The translations under genes and the position numbers were made by a program. From Dermacentor variabilis (Eukaryota > Arthropoda > Arachnida > Ixodida > Ixodidae), in the NCBI RefSeq assembly GCF_050947875.1, contig NC_134576.1, forward strand, positions 56,300,255-56,364,254: a stretch of DNA of 64,000 bases. Reading direction: 5' to 3'. The notes beneath the pieces were generated by a model that saw only the letters and a program-made list of their open reading frames with translations, was not told the DNA's origin and ran no database searches. Positions 48,136 through 60,849 of the stretch are shown one piece after another (the first letter of the stretch is position 1; each line of letters opens with the position of its first letter).

Positions 48136-50165
48136 CCTATTGTAGCCGATATTCGGGTCTCCAGCGGGGGCGACGCAAGATACGCACGCAGGCGAGAAAC
48201 GTTCCTACGCTTTTGATAACCACAAGAGGGCGCGACACGTCAAGTGCGTGTGACGGAGCAACTCGCCGGCCTGAAGGAGGAAAACGGCTTGTTCCTCCTT
48301 TCTCCCTCCCTTTGTTTTTAAGAGTAAGGAATGCTTCGCTGTATGTGGTGAGGCTAGACTCAGTCAAAACACCACAAAAGAGTACTGATACCTTTTCCCA
48401 TTTATGTCCATGATCTCTTATACCGCTACATCAGTCGTCACCTCATGACGCATCAAATCGCCCCCTCCTTGTGAAAAGAACGCGAGAATCATCCGTAAGA
48501 AGGCTGTGTTAGGGAAATTACTTCGGTTGCCTTCGAGTTTTTCATGTGTTGTGTGGCACTTCATGTTCGATTAATCAAATTTAAAGGAAATAAATTCAAT
48601 ATCTTATGTCGGTACACCTTACAAACGACACAAAAAGCAAACACTGAATTAGTTTATCTCTTCGCAACAACATATTTTTTGAAAACACAATTTTGCATAG
48701 TCCAGCGATAAGATCTTTAGGCCAGAAAATTAAGACTAAGCGACTCAGCGTTCTACGTGCGGTATATCAATACGGCGACTTCGCAAAATTCGTCTTTCTC
48801 TTGCTCTCATTGTGAATTTTTTTACGCTTGGGTGATTACGCTAGTAAGGAATTGCTAACTTCAGTCTTCCGTAATGAAAGAATACAACAAGAGCAAATGC
48901 TTTCGAAATTTGCGACGTCATCCAGAGCTGGTGCGAAACATTTAGGCTGTCATCTCCGAGCGCCTTTCGGTTTCGCCCCAACTTTTTAGCAAGCCTGTAC
49001 GTAGCATGAAACACCTCTTTTAGTATTGCAGGAGGGTTAACTACCTATTCAGCCTCATTTGTATTTAGTACCTGCTCAAAATGATTGCAAACTACGTAAG
49101 CTCAAGATCACCAGCAGCTATGCAGTGGCGTACCTAACAGTGTCTGTGTGCGGGGCTGCGTTAGTCTCGCGAAAAAGTCTGATCGCAAGCAAACAATGGA
49201 TAAAAGTTTACGTAGTCCCATAGCTGTACAGAAGGCAAGTAATTTTCTTTTTCACTCCGTCATCTGTGAGATGCTTTTTCTCTCTGTCGTTGGTCTCTGC
49301 CGGCAGTAACTTCTTTCCCTTCCTTCTGTGTTTATGTCACGTATTTAAAAAGGCTCACGAACGACCACTTCATGTGAAATTCAGTACAAGAGAAATAGTA
49401 CAAGAAACGCGACTAGCGAGACGTAGTGCGGGCTTGCGTGAAGATCCATAAAATCGGAGGACACTAAGCATTCATGAGTTGCGATGCAAAATGCCGAAGT
49501 ATTGATGTCCAATTGAGTTATGAACTAGGCAAGCGAGCGGGTTGACACGATTGGCCAACGCCTATTAGATAGCACAAAACCAAGAGTGCATCATTTAAGG
49601 AATCGCCAGGTCTTTGTGCGCAGGAGCGAGAACAAGCGGGTGCGAAATGTAAAGTATGGGGACTTTCGCTCCTTAAATGTCCGAGTTTGCACAAGTACTG
49701 CGGAGAAGTTCCCTTGCTCGTACTGTATTCATTTGTCCGTAGGCATGCCGGCATTGCTGTCTGACGTTGTGGGCCTCTGTCTGTGCGTTGTGATCGCCCA
49801 AATGTTTTCCTCGTGCTCCTAGAATGTTGCTGTCGAGGTTGCTGCATTTTCTTATTAATGGGCAAGAAGGGAAATCGTGTGATAGTAGCGATCATCTGAG
49901 CGTGACAACAAATGTGATAAATTTAATGCTTTGGCGCCAAAGCAATAAATAACCTTCTTTCTTGGCGTCCGACGTACCTTGAGCTTCAGTGATTCAAGTA
50001 CGTAAGACGAGACTTTCCTTTAGAAACAGTGATATTTCAATGCTTTGCGCCAAAACATTAAAGATATCCCATTCCTCGTCAGTCTGAGAGGTTAAGTGCA
50101 TCCCCTCGTGAATACCACAGCATTCTCACCACCGAGATGCAATTAGCACGAGGAAAGTGTCGGCA
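48136..50165. other. Unassigned, AT-rich
   Basis: No gene recognised. Near 49,925 and 50,040 there are two related palindromic words, TGCTTTGGCGCCAAAGCA and TGCTTTGCGCCAAAACA, about 115 bp apart, which may be the ends or arms of a small element. Confidence 0.35.
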
Positions 50166-50169
50166 CGAC

Positions 50170-50213
50170 GAACACACACACACACACACACAGAGAGAGA
50201 CGCACACACACAA
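50170..50213. repeat. AC microsatellite with GA interruption
   Basis: An ACACAC run broken by GAGAGAGA. It lies just upstream of a decayed LINE. Confidence 0.85.
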
Positions 50214-50249
50214 ACGACCGAGGCAGCATATGCAACGTGATCAGCCTTG

Positions 50250-51910
50250 TAAACTGCGTAAAATCCAACAAACCTGCACGCAGCATCAGTCTTGGCAAAT
50301 TCCTCGGCATAACGTTCCTCACGAGGCTCTTTTATACGCTGTGCACTCGGCTGGAGTTGGTGATGATATGCACCGCCGGATCTCAGACTACCTCACTGAT
50401 CGGTCAGTCTACATGTCCACAACAGAAGGTGGCGTAGTCTTGCGCACAGTGCATCGAGGAGTTCCCTAGGCTCTCTCCCTTGTTGGTGTTGAGAATTGCA
50501 TTCCCACATCGGTTGAAATCTTTTTATAAAATCGCGCTACACGTTAAAGATTGCATGTTAAATGACTCTCCCATTCGGTACGTGTCAAGTAACAAGTTTC
50601 TGGACGCAACCATCGACAGACAAATGACACGAACACCCTATATTCGAATACAAAAAGAAAAAATAGGTCATATGCTAATATCTTTCGTATTCTAACAAAA
50701 AGTACTGGGGGCTGCTCCGCAATTTTTCTTCTGTGCATACAAACGGCTCACATTGAAGGAATCCTAGAATACAGCCCTCCTGTACCACAGGGCATTTTCC
50801 AAACCGACATAGAACCACTCACTGGTGCGCAAGCAAAAGTGCTGAGGGTGTGCCTCGGCCTACTGAAAAGCAGGTTAAGTGGAGTAACCCTTGTAGAAAA
50901 TAGACGCCTATTAGTTCCAGTGCTTCTGCAACAGATGTTTCTTCAAGTACACCTGCGCTTTGACGCAGAGAGCCGGTTCACTCCTGGTCCAGCGCGGACA
51001 TATTTTGCTTCAGAGCGTGTTAACAGCAGCTAAAGAGCTCACCGCCACATTTACACCTGGTTAACCTCCCTGCCTTCCTTCTCCACTTTTTCCTTCCTTC
51101 CTACACGGATGGCTCCCTTACGCCTACATCATCGGCAAGTGATGTATGGATTGCGTGTGCTAGTGTCACCACCTCTGCTACTCTCACTCACAGCAATTGC
51201 GGCCACTGCAACCACGCTGCCGACCACTATTATTTACATCATCGACCAGAAAGCTGAGTCTTTGGCCATATTAGCCTGTTCAATAGAGATGCAGCAGTCC
51301 TTGAAGTCCCCACGCATGCAGGAACAACTCGTCATGGACATCAGACGCCTACGCAATAAAGCCTGCGAACTGCATCACAGCGTTGCGCTGCAGTGCTTAC
51401 CAGCCCACTGTGGGATACGAGGAAACGACCAGGCTCACCATGCTTCTAGAGAAGTGGTCCCGATACCTTTCTCGAGAAATGACATGGCGGCACTGGCATC
51501 TGCACACGCTTGGCGTCTCCCGTGATACCTGTGGGCAGATGCCAGCTTCTAGTACGGACCCCTATATAATATAGTTCCATCCTGTGACTTTTACATGCCG
51601 CCAAGCCTCAACAGACAAGACCAAGCATGCCTTCACCGCATACTACTAAACATGTCATACAGTTATATTTCAGGTGTAAAGTTTAACTCACGGACTTGCC
51701 AATGTGCGCTGAATGTAACGTCCTGAAACATGTTGCGTGCGACTGTTCCCGCTACGCCTCAGAGAGTCTTTGAAGGTGGTATTTCACCTTCAATAGGACT
51801 CGAGCTGGGCACTACAGCAGATTATTGGCCCATGGCAAATCAGCACCTGTGCGTTACCTGCCACGAAAGCGCTGCATCACTTTTTGCGGTGCACGAGGCT
51901 TAACGAGCCC
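50250..51910 (+). pseudogene. Decayed LINE with reverse transcriptase and RNase H
   Basis: Pieces in several frames. RT-type DYLTDRSVYMSTTEG and VHRGVP (50,385-50,469) are followed by an abrupt stop. Thumb-like segments come next, including AQAKVLRVCLGL near 50,830. An RNase H-like LQCLPAHCGIRGNDQAHHAS lies near 51,390. A final CxxC...HxxxxC finger ending in CSRYASERESL sits near 51,715-51,765. The YxDD active site is not readable. Many stops and frameshifts show an old copy. The domain order matches RNase H-bearing LINEs but differs in sequence from the one at 45.6-48.1 kb. Confidence 0.65.
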
Positions 51911-53143
51911 TTGTAAATAACTCAATAACTCTATAGTGTGTATATATCTAAGTGTGTCTGTGTGAATGTATGTGCTGTTAAATGTTTATCACTCTCTATA
52001 TAATTACGAGCCACTTTTATGCCCTAACGGAGAAGACGCCAATAGCCTGGAAATTGCGCGTCTTCAACCGTCCTGGCCATCCGTGTAAATAGTCTCTGCT
52101 TACCATCGTCCTTTACTTTATTTAATCTATTTGACGCCCAATCACCCATTGATGACTGTTTATCACGCTATCCTCTCGACCTTCCCGACACCGCCGAGCA
52201 TGATACCGGTGACTTCGTCATGGTTATTTAAGATCTGGCCATCATTCGCGCTGAACAGAAGATCGACGACGCGTTGCGATCTAATTGGCCGCCTCCATTC
52301 TCGTCAGCAAGACCCATCGCTCCGCCTCTTTGAGCTTCACGACGATATTCTTTAGCGCCGCTGTACCACTCTCGATGACCCGGAGGTTATGCATGTTCTT
52401 CCCAAGCAACTTATTGTACCGTTGTCAAAGAACTCCACTCCAAAGATGCCCCAGTCGCTGACAGTCTTGGAGTATCCCGTTGATACGACCGTGTGCACCA
52501 CCGGCTTTTCTGGCCTGGTCTGTATCGATCTGTTTGACGCTACGTTGCTGCGTGGCACCTTCGTCAGTAACGTAAACCGCCCTCGGCTTTACCTGGAGGC
52601 CTTCTACACCCTATTTGCATAGCCAAGGAGCCGTTCTACAGCATTGGTCTCAACCTCCTCAGCCGATTCCCTACGCTTACATTAGGAATCAAGTGAGCCG
52701 CAGTAGCGACAGACCAAGCCACGCGCTATGCTTTCACACCAGTTTTGCTGACTAGTTGCGCGACTGAAGTCGTCAATTTCCTTCTTCATGACGTTATCCT
52801 TCATCATGGTGCCCTTAAGCAACTACTTACAGACCGAGGCCGCTACTTCTTGACTAAAGTTCTAAAAGACCTCCTCCCTTTCAGCTCTCTCGAGCTCAAA
52901 CTCCCTACAGCCTACCACCCGCAGACCAACGGGCTCACCGAGAGGCTGAACCACTCCTCGACCGTTATGTTGGCGATGTGAGGGACTGGGACAGCACTTA
53001 GCGATACCTCATGCTCGCGTACAACTCATCCCGTCTCTACAGCGCCAATTTTTCGCCATTTTACTTACTGTTTGGCGACCACCAAACTTTGCTTTCCGAC
53101 ACGTTACTACCTGCTGTCGTACAAGATAACACAGAGTATACCC

Positions 53144-53841
53144 TGTCAGGATTGGGGGCTCAATCCCGTCGCTCGTGATCCGTTGTCAAGATTGGAGTCG
53201 GGCATGAATTAGAAGGTAGCTGGCCCATGCCGTCGTCCAACTTATCCACGCTGAGGACGTTGATGAAGGGAAGGACTGCTTCTCATCGAGAACGAGGAAT
53301 ATGGGTTTATTTACAAAATTTATATCAGTCTAACAAGACTGTTTGAGAAAGTACATTAGTCTAACATGACTGCATGAGAGAGAGTGTCAGTCCAACATGA
53401 TTGCTCAAGAGAAGTGTGTCGAGCATCGGCACAACAGCAGTTTTTAAAAACTCGGTCCTCCCGCTATACAAGGCGGCGCGAACGTTCGTTTGGTGATCGC
53501 AAACTCGCTGCCTCTCCGCAGGACGGTCTACACGCACAAAAGCACACACGTTCAAATGTCCGGAGCCGACGTCAGAGGGGCTCCGTAGAGCTCGGAGCCG
53601 TTCCGGGTAGCGCGTTGGGGAGTTTGGGAACAATAGTTGGCCGCCGAACTCATTCCGTCACAAAGTTGATTTAGTCACGCGGTGGCTAGAAGTTGGCGGC
53701 GAAGCTCCCGGTATCTTGCCCTCATAGTCGTAAGCGGGTGGCAATCTTGCAGTGCAGCTGGCCATTCTTAACAGCGCCGGGAGGTTGCCTTCATGTCGTA
53801 AGTGGGTGGCAATCCTGCACTGCAGGTGGCCATTCTTAACA
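53144..53841. mobile_element. Solo LTR inside the gypsy integrase
   Basis: The 698-bp segment starts TGTCAGGATTGGGGG and ends CATTCTTAACA, with ACCC duplicated on both sides (53,140-53,143 and 53,842-53,845). Taking it out with one ACCC joins the two integrase parts in the same reading frame without loss, which fixes both ends. A degenerate repeat of about 38 bp with TCTAACATGACT words lies at 53,327-53,410. It differs in sequence from the LTR at 25,446. Confidence 0.85.
53727..53841. repeat. 68-bp tandem duplication at the LTR 3' end
   Basis: Two 47-bp blocks, each ending GGCCATTCTTAACA (53,727-53,773 and 53,795-53,841), lie 68 bp apart with a few mismatches. The terminal part of the LTR is therefore doubled. 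Only the second end is followed by the target duplication. Confidence 0.75.
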
Positions 53842-54186
53842 ACCCGCGCTTCTGCAGCGCGAGCCTTCCTCGCAAGTCAAATCGTTCATGAGCGACTATC
53901 CGACTCACAATTATATCAGGAGAACAGCTGTGACCTCAACCATCGACCCCTCTGCTTTGCAGCGGGATCTCTTGTACTTCTCTCGACACCATGTCGTCGT
54001 GTAGGTCTTTCTAAAAAGCTTTTGTTGAGTTACACCGAACCTTATAAGGTTTTACGTCAACTTGGGTACCTGAACTTTGAGATCGTACCTCTGCACAGTT
54101 CTTCAACATCTACCCTCTCATCTCGTTGCGTCGTGCATGTATCCACGGTTGCAGCCATACTTTTCCGCCACCTCCTCCTTGTATAA

Positions 54187-54692
54187 TTAGCGCCGCGATG
54201 GTGGTTCAGCCGCCGGGGCGGTTAGATGTTACGAGCCACCTCTTTGCAGTAGCGAAGAAGATGACGATTGCAGGGACGTTGCGCGTGCTCAAGCATCTTG
54301 GCGATGACTGTATACAGCGATACAGCAAATGGTTGGCGTGATTGTGACTCGCTGGTGCTACAGCGCAGCCGCCGCAGCAGTCGCTTCTGCGAAGCGGCTC
54401 ACCTGGCTAACGTGTTTTCTCATCGCTACCAAAGGCGACGGGAAAATTATTTGTATTGTTACGTATGAGCAACGTAAATGTGCACACGTTGATTGCCTCG
54501 ACGATTATAGGTGCTTTATTACGAGCTGCTGACCGATCGCAAGGGCCGTCGGCTTCGGATCCGACGGCCATGGAGTTAGGCCTAGACGGTTGCCCAGAGA
54601 TCGGCAGCTCCCCTGGATTGCGCGTTCATTACCGTCGGCGTCAATAAGCGGCAGAATCTGTCCGAGTTCGTGCGTGCCCCTGGACGCTGAGA
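54187..54692. other. Gypsy 3' end and possible 3' LTR start
   Basis: After the integrase stop there is a purine-rich GCCGCCGGGGCGGTTAGA followed by TGTTACGAGCC near 54,229, which is what a polypurine tract and LTR start would look like. No second LTR is visible to test this, so it stays a suggestion. Confidence 0.3.
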
Positions 54693-55139
54693 ATGGACCC
54701 CGTTGAAGAGCAGGGAGATTTGCTCGTTTCATTTCGAGAATGCCATGTATACACAAAACCCACCGAGCTTAGAGATGACCTTCCACCAAGACCAAGTACT
54801 CTGAAGCCTGATGCTGTGCCAACTTTTACCGCAACTTGTGTTTTGCTCCAGAATATGCTTCCTTCCCAAAGCGCCTTCGACGAATGGCTCATACTACTTG
54901 TACGGATGCGTACGCATATTGATAGCTGTCGCTTGCTGAAATTGTTGTGTCGCTGCTTTGTAGCAGATCGACACAAAACTGGTTGGCCACGTCTAATACG
55001 GCGTCGCCTCTCGCCTGCGGGAAATAGTAGCCACCGGACGACGAAAATGAGGACGACGATGATGGCGAGGACATCGCATAGAAGGTGCAGGCGTGCAAAC
55101 TTCATAGTTTTGTGCGATCACGTGTCCAGCAGTGTTTAA
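54693..55139 (+). CDS. Hypothetical 148-aa ORF
   Basis: The frame starts MDPVEEQGDLLVSF and includes STLKPDAVPTFT near residue 40, which resembles the closing AVPTxF box of THAP domains. The preceding Cys and His residues of that domain are not where they should be, and the C-terminal part is basic and low in complexity. An overlapping 154-aa frame exists on the other strand. It may be a chance frame or a decayed THAP exon; I cannot tell. Confidence 0.2.
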   Translation: MDPVEEQGDLLVSFRECHVYTKPTELRDDLPPRPSTLKPDAVPTFTATCVLLQNMLPSQSAFDEWLILLVRMRTHIDSCRLLKLLCRCFVADRHKTGWPRLIRRRLSPAGNSSHRTTKMRTTMMARTSHRRCRRANFIVLCDHVSSSV

Positions 55140-56365
55140 AATCCTTCTTTTCTCCGCTCGCTGCCTTCTGAAACCGAGAACTTGGACTGGTCGCTACATG
55201 CAAGACTCCAAATAATTACCTGTTGCACTCTGAAACCATTGATGTTTCGGGCCATGATTACTGGGTCATTACCTACTGATTGCAGTAGAAAAAAACAAGG
55301 TCGAAAATTTTTTTTTGCTCAGTACTCCTTTAACAGAGCCCACCAATAAATTTGTGTGGAGATCCTTATCTTTTCCGCAACAAACTGTAAGAAGTATAAA
55401 AACGAAAAAACGTACACAGAGCAAGAAGTGTCAAGCTTCCATGTCTTCAAAACTGGCACAAAAGTTATGAAGGGGAACGAGACGCACAAATGAGCGCTCA
55501 GTCGCCATTAAAATATTCTCCAAGGCTATATGCCTTAATAATAATGTGAAAGTGAAAAAGAACAAATACACTCGTAGAAAAGAAACGCTAGCAAAATATT
55601 TTACACGTGTAGATGTGCACTGTTTCTTTGTGCTAAAATTTCGGAACAGCCTTTCTTGCAAAAATTCTACGTTTCTTTTTGCAAATTTGCCTACATACAT
55701 TAGGAGAATTAGAGTGCTTTCGCCGCAGAGAACAGCGTGTTTGGAAGGGGGCGAAGTGTTTTCTTTTAATGTTTCGGATCCCTTGCTTTCGCCACGTGAC
55801 ATTCCATTTTCCTCGCGGAATTGTAAACAGCCCTAGTCATTTTTACGGCCTGCTCCTGCATTGAAAAGAGCAGCAGCCAGGCATTCTTGCCACAAACGCA
55901 GCTCACTTAACTTGGAAAAGGTACGCTGTCAAAGCGCGATAAACACGTTGCAGGCGAATGGTGGCCGGATAAGAAGTAAAAAATAGCTGAAACAAGTTTC
56001 ATGACGTCCCCTTGACGACAGGGTCAGCTAACGGCGATTTCATGCGCCGCGGCCAATCAGCGCGCCGGAAGCACTGACTCGGCGACAGCGAGTAGAAAAG
56101 ACCACAGCGACGTGGGTGAGGTAGCGACGGCAATCATCTATGGTGTCGCTACTTTATAGAATACGATTTGACGTTTCGCTAATACGTGACAACGACAACA
56201 TGCGCTCTGACAGTGCTCTCAAACAACCATCTCAAGGCACCATAGGTACACCAGCCTGTTTGCACTGCACCCCTTTTGTAATGCGACTGAGAACTTAACC
56301 TGCCAACCTGCACTCAAAAGTAAACTTCTTAAACGAACTCAACTGGAAGTGTATATTTGACTCAC
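55140..56365. other. Unassigned; intron or flank of the Gln-rich exon
   Basis: No recognised element or gene. If the exon that follows on the minus strand is real, this stretch is the start of its downstream intron. A GC-rich patch with CCAAT lies near 56,040-56,110. Confidence 0.35.
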
Positions 56366-57628
56366 CGAGTGTCGTTCCTCTGCAACGCTTCGGTTGCGTC
56401 TGCGGTCTTGGCTCCTGGCCCGACGCCGGCTTCGGGCGTGGCCCCCTCGGCATCAGACTGCTCCGTCCTCGCCTCGGGAGATGTAGATGCTGTCTGCTCC
56501 GGCAGCTGCGAGAAGTTCTGCGGTATCATGGAGTTAGCGGACGTGTCGAATCTCTGCTGCTGATGGTGGAGCGGAGAATTCGTCACCACGGGGAGATCGT
56601 TGAGACGATATAGCCCAAACATGGGTTGGACGTTCGCGTAGAGTCCAACAGCACTACCACCACAGGCGGTAGTGCTGCTGTGCAGGTGCGACTGCGGCGA
56701 CATCATCTGGTAGTCTGAAGACATCGAAGGCGTGCTATTGTGGTTGTTCACGCTCTGCGCCTGGCTGGATCCAATGCGCTGCTGTGCCATCGTGCCATCA
56801 CTGTCCGTATTCTGCATCTGCTGCACACTCAGCACACCGGGCATTTGAATTTGGTGATGCTGCTGGTGCAGTTGCTGCTGATTGCATTGACTCGTTTGGC
56901 CACTCACGCCGTCTTGCTGCTGGGCTGTCATCGAACTCGGGCCACTCTGTTGCCGGCTTGAAATGTCAATAGGCTGCTCATGAGCCGACTGAGTGGGCTG
57001 GATGTGTGTCCTGGCAAAATGTAACATGGCCTCATGATGAAACAGCGTGGCCAGTGAGGGAAGGTACGTGTGCGGCTCATGCGCCGGCAACTCACGAATA
57101 TGCTGCTCCTGAATGACGGACGATGGCGTCATGGCCTGCTGGGTCGCCAGCACTGTCTCGGAACAGGCCAGAGTCTTCGACCAGGTCGCAGCCGATGCGT
57201 AGGAAGGGGTCGTCATGTGGTGGCTGCTCATCCCAGGCTGCTGGAAATCCTGCGGCAACTGAAGACCGCTTTCTGCAACGGAGGCACTGTGTGCAAACTC
57301 TCGTGGGGTCGCGGAAGTTCAGGCAGAACGCAGGTCGTAGCTCGCGACATTGACCGACTGGTGCGAGTCGCTGGCAGGCATGAATACGTGCCGATGGTGT
57401 GGATGCCGGTAAGGCGATCCGGCCGTCGAGGAAGGAGCAGTCCCTGAGTCGCCCCCGTGAATGACGGTGGCCATAGGAGAAGCGGGCTGGTGGAACGAGT
57501 TGTTGCACTGGTTCATCCAAAGAGCTGGTGGCGGCATGGCCTGGGATAAGCCGGAGCTGGGAAAACCGGGGAACGTCTCGGAAGACGCTGGTTTGGCGCC
57601 CCTGCTGTAGCTGGTCTCAAGGAGTCTC
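56366..57628 (-). pseudogene. Gln-rich internal exon of a probable transcriptional regulator, with one in-frame TGA
   Basis: Read leftward, a 3' splice site (TGTTTTCATGTCGTGCAG) precedes 57,628, and a 5' splice site (ACTCG/GTGAGT) follows 56,366. The 1,263 bp between are exactly 421 codons and are open except for one TGA at 57,321-57,319, between LRSA and TSATPREF. The protein is rich in Gln, Ser, His and Met, with no membrane segment. Examples are QLHQQHHQIQMPGVLSVQQM and a PIDIS motif that resembles CtBP-binding PxDLS. Such compositions occur in activation domains of transcription factors and co-activators. I do not recognise the family. The stop could be a CGA-to-TGA decay, an assembly error or a true lesion. 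It is the best host-gene candidate here. Confidence 0.5.
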
Positions 57629-59994
57629 CTGCACGACATGAAAACAGAGACTCCCCCAGTGAGAATAGCAGATGTCAAAAAGACGAGCATAGCGGTGGAA
57701 CTGTGTGCTCATTGTACATGCAAAGCAAGTAAGAGTTAAGTAAAGAACCTTCAAACCTAATGATATTTCGGAACTGAACCGATACCCACCATTCAGCACA
57801 GAATCAAGAGCATTGGTGAGGGGGAAAAGACAAACGTCGTCACAAAATTTCGTTCACTGTCACGGATCCTCGTATAAAGCCTAAAAACGAGTGATTTTCT
57901 ACCTGAGATTTTTAACAGAACGCTTCTTGACTGCAAGAGTCAGCTATATACAGTCATCGGTGTTTTTTACGAACATGGAAATCATTTCATCACTACCTTA
58001 TCGTAAGACCCATATTGTTTAACATATACGATGTTTGTCTAATGCGTAAATCCTCTATTTTATTGATTTCTTGCATGCTGAAATGTTTCTAGTCAAACAA
58101 AATTTAGTGTCACTGCATCGTTGTCACGCGTTTCTAGTCTAGTATTTTTTTACGTCTCCAGTTTCCTCCTCTATGAGGCTGATGTCCTCGCCCAACACAG
58201 CGATCACAGCGGTTGGTAAACCAACATGATACATATATGCTTCTTGCTTCTGCATTGCCTGCATACCTAGGCATACTAGCCGAAGGGGATAGCATGTAAA
58301 GAATGCGACGGGAATTTGGGAGGACACAACTTTCGTAAAATAGGTGAGCTCTTTGTACACCGCCGAGCTAAAAGGACTAAAGAAACGTAATACGCAAAAA
58401 ATGACTGCCATTCCCTTCTTTCGCGAGAGGAAGGGAGGAAAAACAAAAACACCGTCTAACGCCGCCATGAGGCCTAGCATGGCCAAGCTGTCTGCTTAGA
58501 CCATGTCTTCTATATGGGGTGTCCCACCTATCATTCATCAGGTTGTTTACAACACGGGGCCATTATCCTCGAAGATAGCCAAGTGCATATTGTTCAAAGT
58601 GCATCTACTGCTCCGAATACCATGTGATCAATAAAGCATTTCTGCGAAATTCAGAAAAATGAGAAATAAACCTGCCATGTTGTCACGCGGGTATTTTCTG
58701 ACCATAAGTATTTCCGGCTGATACATTATCAGAGCGAAAAATATGACCCATACACCCTTTTCGAAAAGAGGCGCCCTCAAACAGGCTGCAAACCAATTAC
58801 CGCCCCGACCACGACAGCATGCACGATGCCTTCGTGATGATAAAGAAAGACCGTTAGTAAGTTATGCTTGAGGCTTCGTATAAAGAGTGCACCCACTATC
58901 TCCTGTCGAGCATGTTTGAGGGCGCAGCTTTTGGATGTGGGCGGATGGTTAGTGACTTGATATTTCCAATTTTGGCGGGCTTTCTTTATCAGTCGGGTAA
59001 GTTTAACGATCAGAAAGTAGCCTGCTGAAGGCGTGTCAGCTTTAAATTTCTTTCAATTGTAGACAAATTCTTCATTGACAGCAAAGAACTCTGAGGCGTA
59101 TATAAATTATTGCTATTTGCAATTAGATAACATGTTGACATCCATCACCAAAAATCAACTGGTGGCTGCTCTGATCGATTGTAAACAATATGCGTCTACT
59201 TATGTACGGTACCTGTTCGCATGGGCATCCCGTTCCTGCGTTGAGCGTTGGCCTCGGCGTAACCGCCAGAACGAACGAGCGTAGCATGAAAGACGGCGAT
59301 AGCGAAGGGAGCGCGAGGAGGAAAGCATGAGAAGAGGGTACAGCGGCAGCATGAAGACGACAACGAAGGAGGAAAGTGTGGCGAAAGGGGGAGGACGCAA
59401 GCAGAGTGCCGCACTCCGCTACAATATCGCGATATAGTAGCGTGTGCCGTCACCCCAATCCACCCCAACCCGCAGCTGAAAACCACATCGACACCGTTGC
59501 GACGCGAAGATTACACACGCGACCTCTACCTGTCCTACGACGAAGACATCGCGGATGAAGACATCGTCAGCTTGACTCTCCCCGTACGCATTAGAGAACG
59601 CACTGCGGGAAAGGAAATGCTCCTGATATCTAATCAGTAACATCTAAATTTTTCCGGTATTGACGCTAACGCCAACGTGCTAACGTAGAAACACAAAAAA
59701 AATAATATCCCGCACCAATCTAATCGCGAAACTCAACACCATAACCCAAAGGAAAGCTTGCAAACATCACTTGCAGCAGAAAACTCAAAGCAACGCTTAG
59801 CGGCGTTCAAATGGACATTAATTCTACCGTTTTCAAAACTCATAAGTGGTTAAGGGTCTTCGAACTTCTTTTTTTTTTCAATCGTTTTCGTAGGGTGGTT
59901 TACAAAGCACTCACCCATTTTAGGGAACCTCCTTGTCACAAATAGTTGTCGGATTGTTTCTTTCTTCGCGATACACTTTGAATATTATGCCTGG
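57629..59994. other. Unassigned; upstream intron or intergenic
   Basis: A 115-aa frame on the minus strand (58,486-58,139) has a hydrophobic N-terminal half and an acidic end but no recognised domain. The part 59,196-59,640 is GC-richer with repeats of GAAGGAGGAAAG type. No element ends were found. Confidence 0.35.
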
Positions 59995-60310
59995 CAAGGC
60001 AGAAAGGCCATGCCGAAGCACGAAGCTTACATCAATGTTTGTGGGGCGAGAGGGACCCTCGACCACATAATATGGGAATGTCCGTACTCTCTATGGGGAA
60101 CGCACAAAATAGGTAGTAGAGACAGCTGAGAGCCCCTGCCGCGCAGCTCGGACTCTGAGCTCCAGCTCCGGCACGTCCAACTGGCTGAAGAGGCTTTTGG
60201 GACCCAAGACCTCCCAGCCTGCATCTGAGGCGGTGGCACTCGCCCCCAGACCTGCGTGTCGGGGGGTGGGTTAGATCACCTTATCCGTTGGAAAATAAAG
60301 TTTTCTATCA
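59995..60310 (+). mobile_element. LINE 3' end
   Basis: One frame reads CGARGTLDHIIWECPYSLWG, the C-terminal zinc finger of an RNase H-type LINE (C...H...C), then ELQLRHVQLAEEAFGTQDL, the usual last helix, and a stop. It ends at AATAAAGTTTT near 60,295. The 5' part is missing, so this is a truncated insertion on the plus strand. Confidence 0.65.
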
Positions 60311-60849
60311 CTTACATCAATCATGCTGGTTTACCAATCGCAGTGATTACTGCGTTGAGCGAGGTCTTACTGCGTTGAGCGAGGTCATCGCCGTCATACA
60401 GGAGGCAAACATATACACAGTACAGTTATTTGAAGTTTACTAGACTTGAAATGCATGACAACGATCCTGAATCCTGAAGAAATGCTCGGAAGTTCTGGGG
60501 TTGCATTACGTTGGCCGTGTTATCTTTTACTTCCCATCGCAAGCGATCGGACAGAGCGAAGATTTTCCAATTCAAGTTGGCAGTTAACTAGAGCTAGTTC
60601 TCCTTGTCCAGTGAATACGGATACAGCGCCGCAATATTTCCTAACACACGCACACACCGCGACTGATGATTAAGGCTCATTTCTGCGCAGGCAAGAGGAA
60701 TTCCTGCTTACTGTGGACTAAATAATTATTAAACCTTAAAATATTAATCCAAGAAATTTGGGACGTTCTAACGCAAAACACGCATTCATAGCATCAGAAT
60801 TTCTAAATATGAATGAAACGCGAACCACTGAGATCGCAAAAAACCGGGA
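60311..60849. other. Unassigned; contains a perfect 20-bp tandem repeat
   Basis: A 20-bp unit (TTACTGCGTTGAGCGAGGTC) occurs twice in succession at 60,347-60,386. Nothing else is recognised. Confidence 0.5.

Larger units (their letters stand above)
52130..54186 (+). pseudogene. Gypsy-type pol remnant with integrase, split by a solo LTR
   Basis: Broken frames from 52,130 lead to the integrase core: VCIDLF near 52,518, then EVVNFLLHDVILHHGALKQL, LLTDRGRYF, and the Glu in AYHPQTNGLTERLNHS (52,910-52,960). These match the D-D-35-E core of retroviral-type integrase. After the inserted LTR the frame resumes at 53,846 with ASAARAFLASQ and a C-terminal GPY/F-like region (SLVLLSTPCRRVGLSKKLL, YTEPYKVLRQLG), and ends at 54,186. 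Several stops and a frameshift lie upstream of the core. The element is inactive. Confidence 0.75.
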
